From: CAZMGB01 sp964565775
GTDB taxonomy: Bacteria > Chloroflexota > Dehalococcoidia > DSTF01 > JALHUB01
NCBI GenBank assembly: GCA_964565775.1
Contig: CAZMGB010000015.1
Span: forward strand, 1 to 64,000
DNA: 64,000 bases
Direction: 5' to 3'
This document shows positions 24,823 through 33,789 of the stretch, in pieces. Each line of letters begins with the position of its first letter. Within the stretch, counting starts at the first letter, position 1. The notes beneath the pieces are model-generated. The model saw only the letters and a program-made list of their open reading frames with translations, was not told the origin of the DNA and did not search any database. The position numbers were made by a program, and so were the translations under genes.

Positions 24823-26235
24823 TTATTGGACGCGCTCGTTGTACTTCTCGATGATCTGGTTCGCTTCCTTGGCGGCGTCGTCCAGCGCTTCTTTGGGGTC
24901 CTTGCCGTTCAGGATCATCTCCTCCAGCGCGTGGATCACCGTCTCGCGGACCTCGAGGAAAGGCCCCAAGAGAGGGCCGATAACGGTCTCGTCGGCCGGC
25001 GATGCCAGGAAGGCATCCACGGGCACACGAAACTGCGGGTACTTCGCCATGATCTCCTGGGCGGCGGGCAGGTCATAGGCGGAGTTGCGCACGGACAGGT
25101 AGCCGCTGCCGGCGAACCACTCGGCCTGCTGTTCGGGCTCCATGAGCCACTTGACGAACTTCCAGCCGGCCTCCTGCTCGGCCGCCGGGCTATCCTTGGG
25201 GAACCAGAAGGCGCGGCTGTAGGAGCCATAGTGGCGGGTGCCGCCGGGCAGGCCCGGCGCCAGGGCGACCCCCAGCTCCAGGTCAGTCTGCAGCGTGCCA
25301 CTTTCCAGGACGTCCACAATGGAGCGCAGGGCCGCCGAGCTGCCCCAGGTCATGACCGCCTGATCGGCGGCGATGGGCAGGAGGGTGTCCGCGCCGGAGG
25401 TGTTGCGGCCGACGTTGATGGCCAGTCCCTCCTTGATCATGTCGTCCCACCACTGGAACAGCGCCTGACCGGCCGGCCCGTTGAACAGGACCTCGGTGGC
25501 GCGGCCATCGCGCCCGTTCTCATTGTTTACGTAGAAATCGCCATGCTCGCCCAGCGTCGCCTCTACCATCCAGGGCGATAGGTCGAGGGTCATGCCGGTG
25601 CGTGTCACGTTGCCCTGCGCGTCGCGCACCACCAACTTCCGCGCGACTTCTTTCACCTGGTCCAGATTCTGGGGAGGATTATCCGGGTCGAGGCCCACCT
25701 CGCGAAAGGGGACCTTGTTGTAGTAGAAGAGGGGCACGGCGATGGAGATGGGCATCGCCCACAGCGTGCCGTCTAGCGTGAAGTACTGGATGGTCTTGGC
25801 GTCGAAGTCGGAGAGATCGTAGTCCTCCGCATCGATGAACTCCTGCACCGGCCGGAAGGCCCCGCTATCGATGAGTTGCTGGACCCGCACCTCATCCAGG
25901 CAAGCGATGGTCGGTAGCTCACCGCCCTGGAGGGAGGCCATGACCTTGGCCATGTTGTCGTCGGGGGTACCCTGGTAGACGAGCTTGACCTTGACCTCGC
26001 TCTGAGAGGCGTTGTAGCGCTTGACCAGGGCCTCGAGGCTGTCCAAGTTGGAGGCCGTCTCCGAGTGCCAGAGGGTGATATCGACGGTGCGGCCGCTGGG
26101 AGCGGCGGTGCCGGCTGCGGGGGTGCCCTGGCCTTCTTGCTCTCCGCCGCCTCCGCAAGCGGCCAGTCCCAGGAGAAGGGCCAGCCAGGCCACCAAGAAG
26201 AGCGCCCTCGCTACCGTCGCTCGCCTGTCACCCAT
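24823..26235 (-). CDS. ABC transporter sugar-binding lipoprotein (family 1)
   Basis: A 470-residue extracellular solute-binding protein. Signal peptide with lipobox LAAC (Cys27) and Gly-rich linker. The mature part has ITLWHSETASN, GTPDDNMAKVMASLQGGELP, the LDGTLWAMPISIAVPLFYYN hinge region typical of UgpB/MalE-like proteins, and a C-terminal helix with EEMILNGKDPKEALDDAAKE. Sugars or glycerol 3-phosphate are the usual ligands. No permease or ATPase gene lies next to it, so it is an orphan here; its transporter must be elsewhere or lost. Confidence 0.93.
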   Translation of the reverse strand: MGDRRATVARALFLVAWLALLLGLAACGGGGEQEGQGTPAAGTAAPSGRTVDITLWHSETASNLDSLEALVKRYNASQSEVKVKLVYQGTPDDNMAKVMASLQGGELPTIACLDEVRVQQLIDSGAFRPVQEFIDAEDYDLSDFDAKTIQYFTLDGTLWAMPISIAVPLFYYNKVPFREVGLDPDNPPQNLDQVKEVARKLVVRDAQGNVTRTGMTLDLSPWMVEATLGEHGDFYVNNENGRDGRATEVLFNGPAGQALFQWWDDMIKEGLAINVGRNTSGADTLLPIAADQAVMTWGSSAALRSIVDVLESGTLQTDLELGVALAPGLPGGTRHYGSYSRAFWFPKDSPAAEQEAGWKFVKWLMEPEQQAEWFAGSGYLSVRNSAYDLPAAQEIMAKYPQFRVPVDAFLASPADETVIGPLLGPFLEVRETVIHALEEMILNGKDPKEALDDAAKEANQIIEKYNERVQ

Positions 26236-27743
26236 AGCCTAGAGAGTAGTCGAATGAGCCTCCCGAGGAGGCATCCAGCTAGATGGCGGGGCGGGCCTCG
26301 TTCAGCGCTGCCTTCACGGCTTCAGCCGAAACCTCGGTGATGACGTTCTTCCGTGACAGGCAGCAGGCCCAGGCAAATGATAGGCGCGCGTCCTGGCAGT
26401 GTCAACTTGCCGCACTCATCCAGCAGGGGCCCTTGCCATTGACGACCGCTGCCGCATCGAGTCGGCCATCCGGCGCCCCGGACATGGGTGTCGAGCCGCT
26501 GCTTCCGCAGTCGAATAGGTGTCTACCGGAGCCGTAAGGGTGCTTGTAGGGGAGCCTTTCGAGGACTCGCGCGGCGCCTAGACGGCCCTGTCCGCCGCGC
26601 TGCCGATGGCACAGACTCCTGGCCCAAAGGGGGGCCTAGGAGGCCACAGACATCAGATAGAACCGCTGCCTTGATGCTCGGCCGATGAACACCTGGGGCA
26701 CATTGCCGGCGAGCGACTCCTATCGCTCCATCGAGCCGTTCGCAGGAATCGTGTCGGCCATGAGATGCAGGCTCTCGGGAGCCTCCACCGTGACCGGCAG
26801 GTCATACTGACCGAGGACTCGGTGCACACGCAGTCTCAGCCTTCAGGAAGCGGCCCGGGAGGAGGAGCTACCGGGCGACCATCTTCCTCAAGAGCAGCGG
26901 CACTTGCCCCATGATTCCCTGGGTCTGTGGCCGCCGGCCTGACCTTGTCGCGCTCCCCCAGACGGAGAAGATGTCCCCTGACCCTTTCGTCCCGCCTAGC
27001 ATGGCGCGTGCCCGCTCCCTTGCCAATCCTCCGCTCCATGGATCGCACCCGCCGTCGCTCCTGCGCACAGCGACCAGATTCCGGACCTTCGCGGTCGCGG
27101 ACTTGCGACTAGCCACAGCCACCTGGTGATACATCATGTTGCTCCAGGGAGCAGTCTCAGATTCGCGATCAGACATGGCTACCTCCAACTGAACTTGTTT
27201 TCGGACTCCGCCGCCCTTTGCGGTTCATGCTAGAGGTTGGGTGTGCATCCGGCGTCAACTCTGCGGCGCCGCACGTCAAGGCTTCGTGCACGTCCGCGTG
27301 AGGAACGGGCCTCGCGCACGCTCAAGAAGGGTCAGGAGTGCGATGAGACGTTGCCTGGAGAAGGGCCAACGGCGGCACTCGCCAGCGCGGGCGAAACGGA
27401 GCGGTGCTGCCGCGGCCGGGGCAAGGACAGAACCAGCGACAGGAGCGACGACGGGCGCTCAGCGCGGCAGCCGTAGACGGTGGGCTGGGAGACAGAAGGC
27501 GCCCGCGCGTCGTGCCCCCTTTAGCCGGCCCCAGTGGGGAGGGCGCCACAGCACACACTGAGTCGCAGGTGCCCATTGAGACACGGCCCGGCCTCGACGA
27601 CGTCGAGAGGACGCGCCTACCACAGGCTGCGCGAGCGCACCGGCGAGGAACAGAGGCTCTCGGTCTCCCCTGTCCGCACGGACGTGTTCATGGTGGGCAC
27701 ACGTACTCGTGTGGCCCCACGTGTTAAGCAGACCAACCGAGCG
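26236..27743. other. 1.5-kb gene-poor region
   Basis: The longest stretch without a confident gene. Frames on both strands are short, Arg/Ala/Pro-rich and without ribosome binding sites, apart from the weak candidate at 26868-27176. No transposase, tRNA, CRISPR or long repeat was found. It may be decayed coding DNA. Confidence 0.5.
26868..27176 (-). CDS. Possible small hypothetical protein
   Basis: A 102-residue frame from ATG 27176 with GGAGGT 4-5 nt upstream, which is the only reason it is listed. It begins MSDRESETAPW and contains NMMYHQVAVASRK. No domain, membrane segment or homology recognised, and it sits inside a decayed region. It could equally be a remnant. Confidence 0.25.
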   Translation of the reverse strand: MSDRESETAPWSNMMYHQVAVASRKSATAKVRNLVAVRRSDGGCDPWSGGLARERARAMLGGTKGSGDIFSVWGSATRSGRRPQTQGIMGQVPLLLRKMVAR

Positions 27744-28346
27744 CTAGGGCCGGCGCCACAACCCGGCCTGCTCCGTGTCCGTCAAGTGACCGACGCCGGC
27801 GGACATGATCACAAGATCGCGACGCTTGCCCTCCCGGTCGAGCGCGAAGCCGCGAAGTAGCGCCTCCTGCTCAAAGCCCAGCCGCTCCAACCTGGCCCGC
27901 GTCCTCTTTTGCTCTGTAGTCATGCGGGCTATCACTTTCTCGATGCCCGCGTCCTTGGCGATCGCGAACACGTCGGAAGCCAGTTGGAGGCCGAGACCGA
28001 GCCCGCGGTAGTCGGCCCTCACAAGCACTCTGATCTCGCCCATGTGCCGCCCCCAGAACGTCTCGTGGAGCAACAGGCTGGCATAGGCAAGAAGCTGGTC
28101 GTCCTTCTCGGCCAGGACGGTCACGGTGCGCCCACGCTCGATCTCCCGAACCCACTCGTCCACGACTTTGGGGTCCGTGATGTCCCTGCGCAAGAACAGA
28201 AGGTCGTCGGGCGATAGAGCGCGGGCGAAATTGACGATGCGGTCTCGATCCGTCTTCTCCATCAGTCGCAGGGTCACTGTGCGGTCGTCGGCCACCGTTA
28301 CCTCGCGCGGATATGACCCAAGAATGGATGTGCTCTCCTCGGCCAT
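27744..28346 (-). CDS. GNAT-family N-acetyltransferase
   Basis: A 200-residue GNAT enzyme. The acetyl-CoA-binding motif A is visible as RVLVRADYRGLGLGLQLASD. The upstream strand carries LLAYASLLLHETFWGRHMGE, and motif B is TEQKRTRARLERLGFEQEAL. The first 25 residues are an extra strand (VTLRLMEKTDRDRIVNFARA), as in the GNAT domains of acyl-CoA synthetase-like protein acetyltransferases. No partner domain is present. The substrate may be a protein lysine or small amine; unknown. Confidence 0.85.
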   Translation of the reverse strand: MAEESTSILGSYPREVTVADDRTVTLRLMEKTDRDRIVNFARALSPDDLLFLRRDITDPKVVDEWVREIERGRTVTVLAEKDDQLLAYASLLLHETFWGRHMGEIRVLVRADYRGLGLGLQLASDVFAIAKDAGIEKVIARMTTEQKRTRARLERLGFEQEALLRGFALDREGKRRDLVIMSAGVGHLTDTEQAGLWRRP

Positions 28347-28676
28347 TGTGTCTCCTCCTCTCCCAAGATCGCCCGCCTGACGGCGGCCAGCGATGGCCCT
28401 ATCAAGGTAGGAACGTATACTGTGAGTACCTCAGAGCCGCTCAGGTCTCAACGATCGATCCTATTCTAGTGTGAGCAGTTCTTCATCGCCAGCCCGCCCG
28501 ATCGGCTCATCGAACCCGGCCGCAAACGGGTTCATTTCCGGCCTTCCTGGCTTGCCGTGAAACGATCTCATCTCGCACAAGCGCCGCCCGGAAATCGAAA
28601 AGCACCTGCGTGAGGCGCTTTCCGGCTGCCGCCATCTGGCGGCAGAGACTGCATGAAGCCGCGCTTCGCCAGCCGT
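28347..28676. other. Intergenic region
   Basis: About 330 bp between the convergently ordered GNAT gene start and the end of the HdrD-like gene. No gene or clear terminator seen. Confidence 0.45.
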
Positions 28677-30365
28677 CTACGTCACTGCCGGCGCCTCTGA
28701 CTTCTCTTCGAGCGGCTCGGTAGTGTCCTGGGACCTGGGAAGGCCGGCTATCCGGAGCGGTGTTCTGAAGGTGCCGGGGAAGAGCCGGTAGAACTCCTTC
28801 CTGGCAAGGCCGAGGGCGGTGCAGAGCTCCTCGCGGGAGGGCGCGGAGCCAGTGCGGTCGAACCGCGACCTTATGAAGTAGATGACGGCCCAGTGGTCGT
28901 TGCTGAGCTGGTCCAGTGCCTCGCCGAAGCCCTGGTGCCGCGCCAGGTACTGGGCCACCTCTCGACTCCACCGGGAGGGATCCTTCATGAAGCCCCTCTC
29001 ATCGACCTCGACGGGCTGCTCCCCGATGACGGCCCCGGGGATGGCGACTTTAGGCTCTATCACCAGGGCATTGGCGACGATCTCGCACACGTTGTGCACC
29101 TTGACGCCCAGGTTGTAGTGTCGGCTCAGCTCTGCGATCTGGTCGATGCAGTTGTGGCAGGAGGTGACGACGATCTTGGCGCCGGTGGCCCTTATCTGGT
29201 CCGCCTTTATCCTTCCGGCCTCCAGACGGCGCTCGCGGAACTCCGACATGACCAGCGCACCGCCGCCACCGCCGCAGCAGAAGTTCTCGCTGCGGTTGGG
29301 AGTCATCTCCCGGAAATCCATCACGGCCTGCCTGATAAGGTAGCGCGGCTCCTCAACGATTCCACCGCTTCTCGCCTGGTTGCAGGGGTCGTGATACGTC
29401 ACGGGCTCGGGGTTCCTGGTCGGGTCGAGCTTTATCCGCCCGCGCCTGAGATAGTCCGCGGCGACCTCGTTGTAGCTGACCATGTTCACCGGCAGCGGCT
29501 TGCCGTACCAGCCCTGGGCCTCCCAGCGGTTGACCCTGTAGCCGTGCCCGCACTCCGTCAGGACCAGCGTCTCAGCGCCGAGCTCGGCGGCCGAGTCCAC
29601 CAGGCGGGTGACTATCTGCTTGGCGGCAGCGTCGTCGCCGCTGAAGAGGGCGTAGTTGGTGGCATCCCAGGCGTCGCTGCATACTCCCCACTCATCGCCT
29701 GCGGCGTAGGCGGTCTTGTACTGAGCCAGGAACAGCAGTGGGTAGAACTTGACCTCTCTCGGGTTGAAGCACATGAGCTTCTTGACGCCGGGCTTGTCGA
29801 TGGGAATCTTGAAGCTGGGGTCGCCTACCGCGCTCTGGATCTCTTCCTCCATCCACTCGACCGTCTCGATGAAGTCCTCCCGGCTGATCCCCATGTTGTT
29901 GCCGGTCTCGAGATGGACATCCACCGTTTCCTTCAGCCCCTGCGGGAGCCGGCCCTGAGCGGTGAGGATCGAGCGAGCGGCGCGCATCATGAGCCCCATG
30001 TCCAGTCCCATAGGGCAGCTGAAGTTGCACCGTCGGCACATCGTGCAGGAGCCGAACGCGGCGTCGTAAAGCTTGGCAAGCTGCTCCTCAGTCGGCTCCT
30101 TGGCATGTACCCACCAGGGAAAGAGCCTGCCCATCCAGTCATACTTCCTCTTGTAGAGGGAGCGTAGCTGCTCGGCCTTGTAGGCCGGAGTGAGCGTGGG
30201 GTCTCCGGTGGCGAGGTAGTAGTGACAGGAGTCAAAGCACAGGCCGCAGTGCACGCAGGCATGCATGTTGACGGCGAGCTGCCGAGTGAGCTTGGACGCC
30301 AGCACATCCATGGCCGCCTTGCCGGCGGTGCCATCCGTGGGGGGTGTTTCTGCTTTGGTCGCCAT
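28677..30365 (-). CDS. DsrK/HdrD-like Fe-S oxidoreductase with fused DsrC/TusE-like C-terminal domain
   Basis: A 562-residue protein. Two [4Fe-4S] motifs: C37/C40/C43/C47 (CVHCGLCFDSCHYY) and C107/C110/C113/C117 (CTMCRRCNFSCP). Two CCG-type modules follow (HDPCNQARSGG...ENFCCGGGGG and TSCHNCIDQ), as in HdrD and DsrK. Residues about 440-545 align by eye with DsrC/TusE: VDERGFMKDPSRWSREVA, LSNDHWAVIYFIRSRFDRTG, FYRLFPGT and IAGLP. The two redox Cys of DsrC are both absent (PLRIAG where DsrC has a Cys before IAG, and no Cys near the end). It lies 3 bp after the DsrM-like gene; together they should form a quinone-linked membrane complex. Confidence 0.88.
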   Translation of the reverse strand: MATKAETPPTDGTAGKAAMDVLASKLTRQLAVNMHACVHCGLCFDSCHYYLATGDPTLTPAYKAEQLRSLYKRKYDWMGRLFPWWVHAKEPTEEQLAKLYDAAFGSCTMCRRCNFSCPMGLDMGLMMRAARSILTAQGRLPQGLKETVDVHLETGNNMGISREDFIETVEWMEEEIQSAVGDPSFKIPIDKPGVKKLMCFNPREVKFYPLLFLAQYKTAYAAGDEWGVCSDAWDATNYALFSGDDAAAKQIVTRLVDSAAELGAETLVLTECGHGYRVNRWEAQGWYGKPLPVNMVSYNEVAADYLRRGRIKLDPTRNPEPVTYHDPCNQARSGGIVEEPRYLIRQAVMDFREMTPNRSENFCCGGGGGALVMSEFRERRLEAGRIKADQIRATGAKIVVTSCHNCIDQIAELSRHYNLGVKVHNVCEIVANALVIEPKVAIPGAVIGEQPVEVDERGFMKDPSRWSREVAQYLARHQGFGEALDQLSNDHWAVIYFIRSRFDRTGSAPSREELCTALGLARKEFYRLFPGTFRTPLRIAGLPRSQDTTEPLEEKSEAPAVT

Positions 30366-30368
30366 CAG

Positions 30369-31028
30369 CTATGCCTCCATCCTCGAACGCAGCGGTGGTA
30401 CCGTCACGCCGCGCCGGCCGAACAGGAAACCGTGGTAGAAGCGGGTGAACGGCATGTACAGGTAATGGGAGATCTTGCTCCAGGGGACATAGACCAAGAG
30501 GAATGTGGTCAGGCCAAAGTAGGCGATGAGCCCCCAGTTGCTGTCGGACACGAGACCCCAGATCGCGACCGGGAAGTAGATAGTGATGATGCTTGCGGTG
30601 AAGTAGTCGTCCGGCGTACTGATCGCCCGCATCTCCGGCCTCGACAGCCTCCGTACCACGCGCAGAGCGCCGGCCAGCGTCCCCACAGCCAGGAATCCAA
30701 CGAAGGTGTAGACGACCGGGTCCGTCAGCGCTCCCTTCGCATACGGGTGTATGAAGGTGGCTCCGATGGCGATAGCCACTGCGATGTGGAAGAGCGCGAA
30801 CTCCGCGTAGACGGCAAGGTGCCTGCGGGTGCTCTCCATGCTCCACGGCATGAACACTGAGCCGAACGAGAGCAGGATGCCTCGGCGTGCCGAGCCCTTC
30901 GGCTCCATCTTCTCCATGGGCTGGCGCAGCGACCTGAGCCACAGCAGGCGCACAGCGTACATCAGGGCAAAGAGGGACAGAGCCGCTATCTGCACCTCGT
31001 TTTCCAGGACCTTCACGAACTCATCCAA
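30369..31028 (-). CDS. DsrM/NarI-like membrane cytochrome b subunit
   Basis: A 219-residue membrane protein. The TTG at 31028 is preferred because GGAGGTGG lies 7 nt upstream; longer frames lack a ribosome binding site. About five or six hydrophobic helices, with likely b-heme His residues in RRHLAVYAEFALFHIAVAIA and in the loop KISHYLYMPFTRFYH near the C-terminus, as in the nitrate reductase gamma/DsrM family. Nearly abuts the DsrK-like gene (3-bp gap). Expected to take electrons from or deliver them to quinones. Confidence 0.85.
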   Translation of the reverse strand: MDEFVKVLENEVQIAALSLFALMYAVRLLWLRSLRQPMEKMEPKGSARRGILLSFGSVFMPWSMESTRRHLAVYAEFALFHIAVAIAIGATFIHPYAKGALTDPVVYTFVGFLAVGTLAGALRVVRRLSRPEMRAISTPDDYFTASIITIYFPVAIWGLVSDSNWGLIAYFGLTTFLLVYVPWSKISHYLYMPFTRFYHGFLFGRRGVTVPPLRSRMEA

Positions 31029-31143
31029 GATGCCACCTCCCCATACTGGGGCCCGCGCCCGGCTTTGCACAGCGCTCAGCGACCCTCAACAGCCACCCGC
31101 CGTGGGCGGTCCCTCGGCGACGGGGTCGTCGTGAGCGAGAAAT

Positions 31144-31166
31144 GATATATTCATGTATAGATATAT
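31144..31166 (-). promoter_or_regulatory. AT-rich direct repeat, candidate ArsR operator
   Basis: GATATAT occurs at 31144-31150 and again at 31160-31166, 16 bp apart, in an AT-rich island within GC-rich DNA. On the minus strand it lies just downstream of a predicted promoter for the DsrMK-like operon, and the ArsR gene is immediately upstream. This is a natural place for repressor binding; binding is inferred. Confidence 0.45.
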
Positions 31167-31179
31167 ACCATGCCCCCAC

Positions 31180-31208
31180 ACCATAGTGCCCGAAGGTACT
31201 TTTGTCAA
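31180..31208 (-). promoter_or_regulatory. Promoter of the DsrM/DsrK-like operon
   Basis: On the minus strand TTGACA (31208-31203) is separated by 17 bp from TATGGT (31185-31180), a consensus -35 and a 4/6 -10. Transcription would start near 31173, leaving about 145 nt before the TTG start and running through the AT-rich repeats. Confidence 0.6.
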
Positions 31209-31398
31209 GACTTGGTGAAGCCGGCCACAACTGGAAGAAGCCCTCCCTCAGCGCCGGCGATGGCATGAGCTAACGCCCTCGCTGGTGGCGTGAGGACATG
31301 CCCCTGCCAGAGCCGGGTATCAGGTGCTTCCCATCTTGGAGAGGGCGTGTTCCAGGCGGGGCACGGACGACTACCGACGTGGACGCCCCTCGTCGGTG

Positions 31399-31830
31399 TC
31401 AGCCTGAGCTTCGTTGAGGGGTCTTCGGACTACTCTCCGTCCCTGACGACTCCGCCGCCTTACCACCGGACGGCGGCTTCGTCGCCCGCAGCGGACGGAC
31501 GCGAGGAAACTGGCTGGCGAACGCCTCGTTGTCCTTCATGCGATCCGCCAGGAACTCATGGAAGAGGTCGCAGGCCCGCACAACCCTCTCGTCCACGAGG
31601 GAGTAGAAGATCGTGTTACCCTCGCGCCGCGTGGCAACGACTTCCTGCGTCCGCAGAGCCGCCAGGTGCTGCGACACGGTCGCCTGGGCAAGGCCAAGCG
31701 ATTCCACCAACTCGCCGACGGACTTCTCACCGGCGTGGAGGTAGTCCAGGATCATCAGTCGCGTGGGCTGGGCGAGAGTCCTCAGGATCTGGGCATGCAG
31801 GAAGTAGATGGAGTAGGTGAACTCGTCCAC
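31399..31830 (-). CDS. ArsR/SmtB-family transcriptional regulator
   Basis: A 143-residue winged-helix protein starting at GTG 31830. Core: LRTLAQPTRLMILDYLHAGE, helix-turn-helix SVGELVESLGLAQATVSQHL, and wing RREGNTIFYSLVDERV. Only one Cys is present in the core (VRACDLFHEF, helix 5), so neither a classical two-site metal sensor nor a two-Cys persulfide sensor is evident. The C-terminal 30 residues are a disordered Ser/Pro/Lys tail. It lies immediately upstream of the DsrM/DsrK-like operon on the same strand, the likely target. A TATAAT box (31852-31847) precedes its start. Confidence 0.88.
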   Translation of the reverse strand: MDEFTYSIYFLHAQILRTLAQPTRLMILDYLHAGEKSVGELVESLGLAQATVSQHLAALRTQEVVATRREGNTIFYSLVDERVVRACDLFHEFLADRMKDNEAFASQFPRVRPLRATKPPSGGKAAESSGTESSPKTPQRSSG

Positions 31831-32417
31831 AATCGAACCCTAGCTCATTATACCGCAACGCAGGCCAGAAGGCTCGGCGCTCTCAACTGTGAGGCTATCG
31901 CGGGGCTGGTCCCTTGGGCGCGGGTCGCATCTCTCGCAGACTGGCACCATGCTGTCATGTCGGCCCCGCGGCCCGTCACAGGCCCGTTGCAGCCCGCGCG
32001 TCCTCGCCGGTCGAACCGTCGACCCGCACCGGCGTCCTACAACACCCGGCCCCCGGACCGCCTTTCTTGAGGCGAAACCAAGGTTCCCCTGAACGCCCTC
32101 AATCTACGGTCTATACCACTACGTCTTGACAGAAGGGGGCCTTAACCAGCATCCTTCCCAATCAGAGGGTGGTGGGCCTGCCCGCCGGCAGACGGTTTCT
32201 ACATCTGCCGCTGACACGCACTTTGCCGGCTGCGACGCTGCCCGTGGCTGTGCACGGCCGCCGGAGCGCACACGACTCTCGATCGTCGAACGCCAAGAGG
32301 GTGCGCCCGCTCGCCCCCTCGAAGCAGATGATGCAGCGAGCCATTCTGCGGCAGGCCAAGTCACGGCGGCACTCCAGCTAGAGACGCGGGGGTGCGGCCG
32401 GCAAGGAGGTTCTCAAG
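31831..32417. other. Intergenic region upstream of the cold-shock gene
   Basis: About 590 bp. It contains the arsR -10 (ATTATA, 31847-31852). No gene is supported. A 5' leader for the cold-shock gene may lie in the right half, but I see no specific structure. TTGACA near 32127 has no matching -10 at proper spacing. Confidence 0.4.
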
Positions 32418-32633
32418 ATGACTACTGGCACTATTTCCCGCATCGTCCGCGACCGGGGGTTCGGCTTCATCCGGCCGGAGGGCGCGACAGATGACGTGTT
32501 CTTCCACAGGAGCGCGGTCGAACAGCCGAGCTTCGATGATCTCAGCGAGGGCCAGGAGGTTGAGTTCGATACGGAGCCAGACCCCAGGCAGCCTCAACGC
32601 AGTCGAGCCGTCCGCGTCCGGCAAACGGGCTGA
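32418..32633 (+). CDS. Cold-shock domain protein
   Basis: A 71-residue CspA-family protein with AAGGAGG before ATG 32418. RNA-binding motifs RNP1 (RGFGFIRP) and RNP2 (DVFFHRS) are intact. It binds single-stranded RNA/DNA as an RNA chaperone in the cytoplasm. Slightly more acidic and Arg-tailed than canonical CspA. It is followed 23 bp later by a second RNA-binding protein gene, suggesting a paired RNA-chaperone unit. Confidence 0.93.
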   Translation: MTTGTISRIVRDRGFGFIRPEGATDDVFFHRSAVEQPSFDDLSEGQEVEFDTEPDPRQPQRSRAVRVRQTG

Positions 32634-32656
32634 GCACGAGTTAGGAGTCTCGCTTC

Positions 32657-32932
32657 TTGACTACGGTATTCGTCGGAAACCTGTCGCCGGAGGTCACCGA
32701 CAGCGATCTGCGGGAGCTCTTCGGAGCGTACGGGAAAGTTGGCTCAGTCCGTGTTATTCGCCGGCGTGGACTCGCCTTTGTCGAACTCAAACCCGAGGCC
32801 GCGGCCGCCGCCATGGACGCCGTTCGCGGCACCGAGCTTAAGGGGCGCACGTTGGACGTGGCCGTGGACGACTCGCCCCGCGGCCGGCCCAAGAGCCGAC
32901 GTAGTCGGGGAGGCATCCGCCGCAGGCGGTGA
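32657..32932 (+). CDS. RRM-domain RNA-binding protein
   Basis: A 91-residue protein from TTG 32657 (AGGAG about 10 nt upstream). One RRM with RNP2 (TVFVGNLSP) and RNP1 (RRGLAFVEL), then an Arg/Gly-rich tail (GRPKSRRSRGGIRRRR). Resembles the bacterial/cyanobacterial Rbp-type cold-induced RNA-binding proteins. The order csp-rbp fits joint cold or stress regulation. Confidence 0.9.
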   Translation: MTTVFVGNLSPEVTDSDLRELFGAYGKVGSVRVIRRRGLAFVELKPEAAAAAMDAVRGTELKGRTLDVAVDDSPRGRPKSRRSRGGIRRRR

Positions 32933-33146
32933 GCTGCACCAGGACATACCGACCGGCCTCAGCGACCACATCCACCACCGGCTCCAGGGCTGCACTGGGC
33001 TTGACCTAGCCCCACTCTGCCCCGCCAAGACCTACTCACTCATCCACGTCGACGCGGGACATCGGTGATGAGGTAGCCCGAGTCTCATCGACGCAAGAGG
33101 ACAGAATAGCCCACAAACGGTTGCGCATTCGAAGGCCCAGCGTGTG

Positions 33147-33683
33147 ATGGCCGTAGTGACTTCTCGCAGAGATGCCTGGCTGAAGGAGGACGTCGACGCG
33201 CTCCTCAAGGACTGCCGCGTGGAGCGATACCGCGCGAGCGGGCCGGGCGGGCAGCGCCGGAACAAGGTGGAGACAGCCGTCCGTCTGCGGCACCTGCCGA
33301 GCGGCCTCACCGCTCAGGCGGAGGAGTCGCGCTCCCCGCAGGAGAACCACACACGCGCGGTCCGGCGACTTCGCGAGCGCATCGCCCTGGAGCTGCGGGC
33401 GCCGTTCGACCTGGAGGCGCCGATCCTGGACGCAGAGTTCGCGGGACAGCGTGGCCCGAAGGGGACCCTCGCCGTCAACCGGCGCAACCCGGCCTATCCC
33501 GTGGTCGTGGCGACGGTGCTCGACGCCCTGGAAGCGGCGGAGGGCGGCTACGCGAAGGCGGCCCGAGCCTTGGGACTGACCACGAGCCAGCTACTTCGCT
33601 TCCTCCGCTCTGACCCACAGGTGTGGCGCGCGGCAGAGCAAAGGAAGCGATCGCGCTCACAAGGGGTGGTCGGCCCCACGTGA
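33147..33683 (+). CDS. Peptide chain release factor-like protein (GGQ domain)
   Basis: A 178-residue protein from ATG 33147 (GTG 33144 also possible). The peptidyl-tRNA-hydrolysing motif is visible as ASGPGGQRRNKVETAVRL, followed by HLPSGLTAQAEESRSPQENH as in RF1/RF2 domain 3. Codon-recognition domains are absent, as in ArfB/YaeJ- and PrfH-like rescue factors. The C-terminal 55 residues (AYPVVVATVLDALEAAEGGY, then AKAARALGLTTSQLLRFL) look like a Fis-type helix-turn-helix rather than the basic ArfB tail. It may rescue stalled ribosomes, but the ribosome-binding tail differs. Confidence 0.85.
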   Translation: MAVVTSRRDAWLKEDVDALLKDCRVERYRASGPGGQRRNKVETAVRLRHLPSGLTAQAEESRSPQENHTRAVRRLRERIALELRAPFDLEAPILDAEFAGQRGPKGTLAVNRRNPAYPVVVATVLDALEAAEGGYAKAARALGLTTSQLLRFLRSDPQVWRAAEQRKRSRSQGVVGPT

Positions 33684-33789
33684 AAGGGCCGGACATCACT
33701 TGGGGAGCGTCCCGACCGGGGCTGTCCCAGGGGCGTCTGCCTCGAAGCCGACAGCTCGCAGCGAGAAGACACAGCACAGGAGTAGACCC

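Noticed and set aside
26236..27743. Possible mobile element or CRISPR in the gene-poor stretch
   Set aside because: No transposase-like frame, terminal repeats, regular spacers or direct repeats found.
28893..30167. Long plus-strand frame antisense to the DsrK-like gene
   Set aside because: Fully opposite a well-supported gene; no domain or ribosome binding site.
32120..32160. TTGACA as promoter for the cold-shock gene
   Set aside because: No -10 at 16-18 bp and about 290 bp from the gene.
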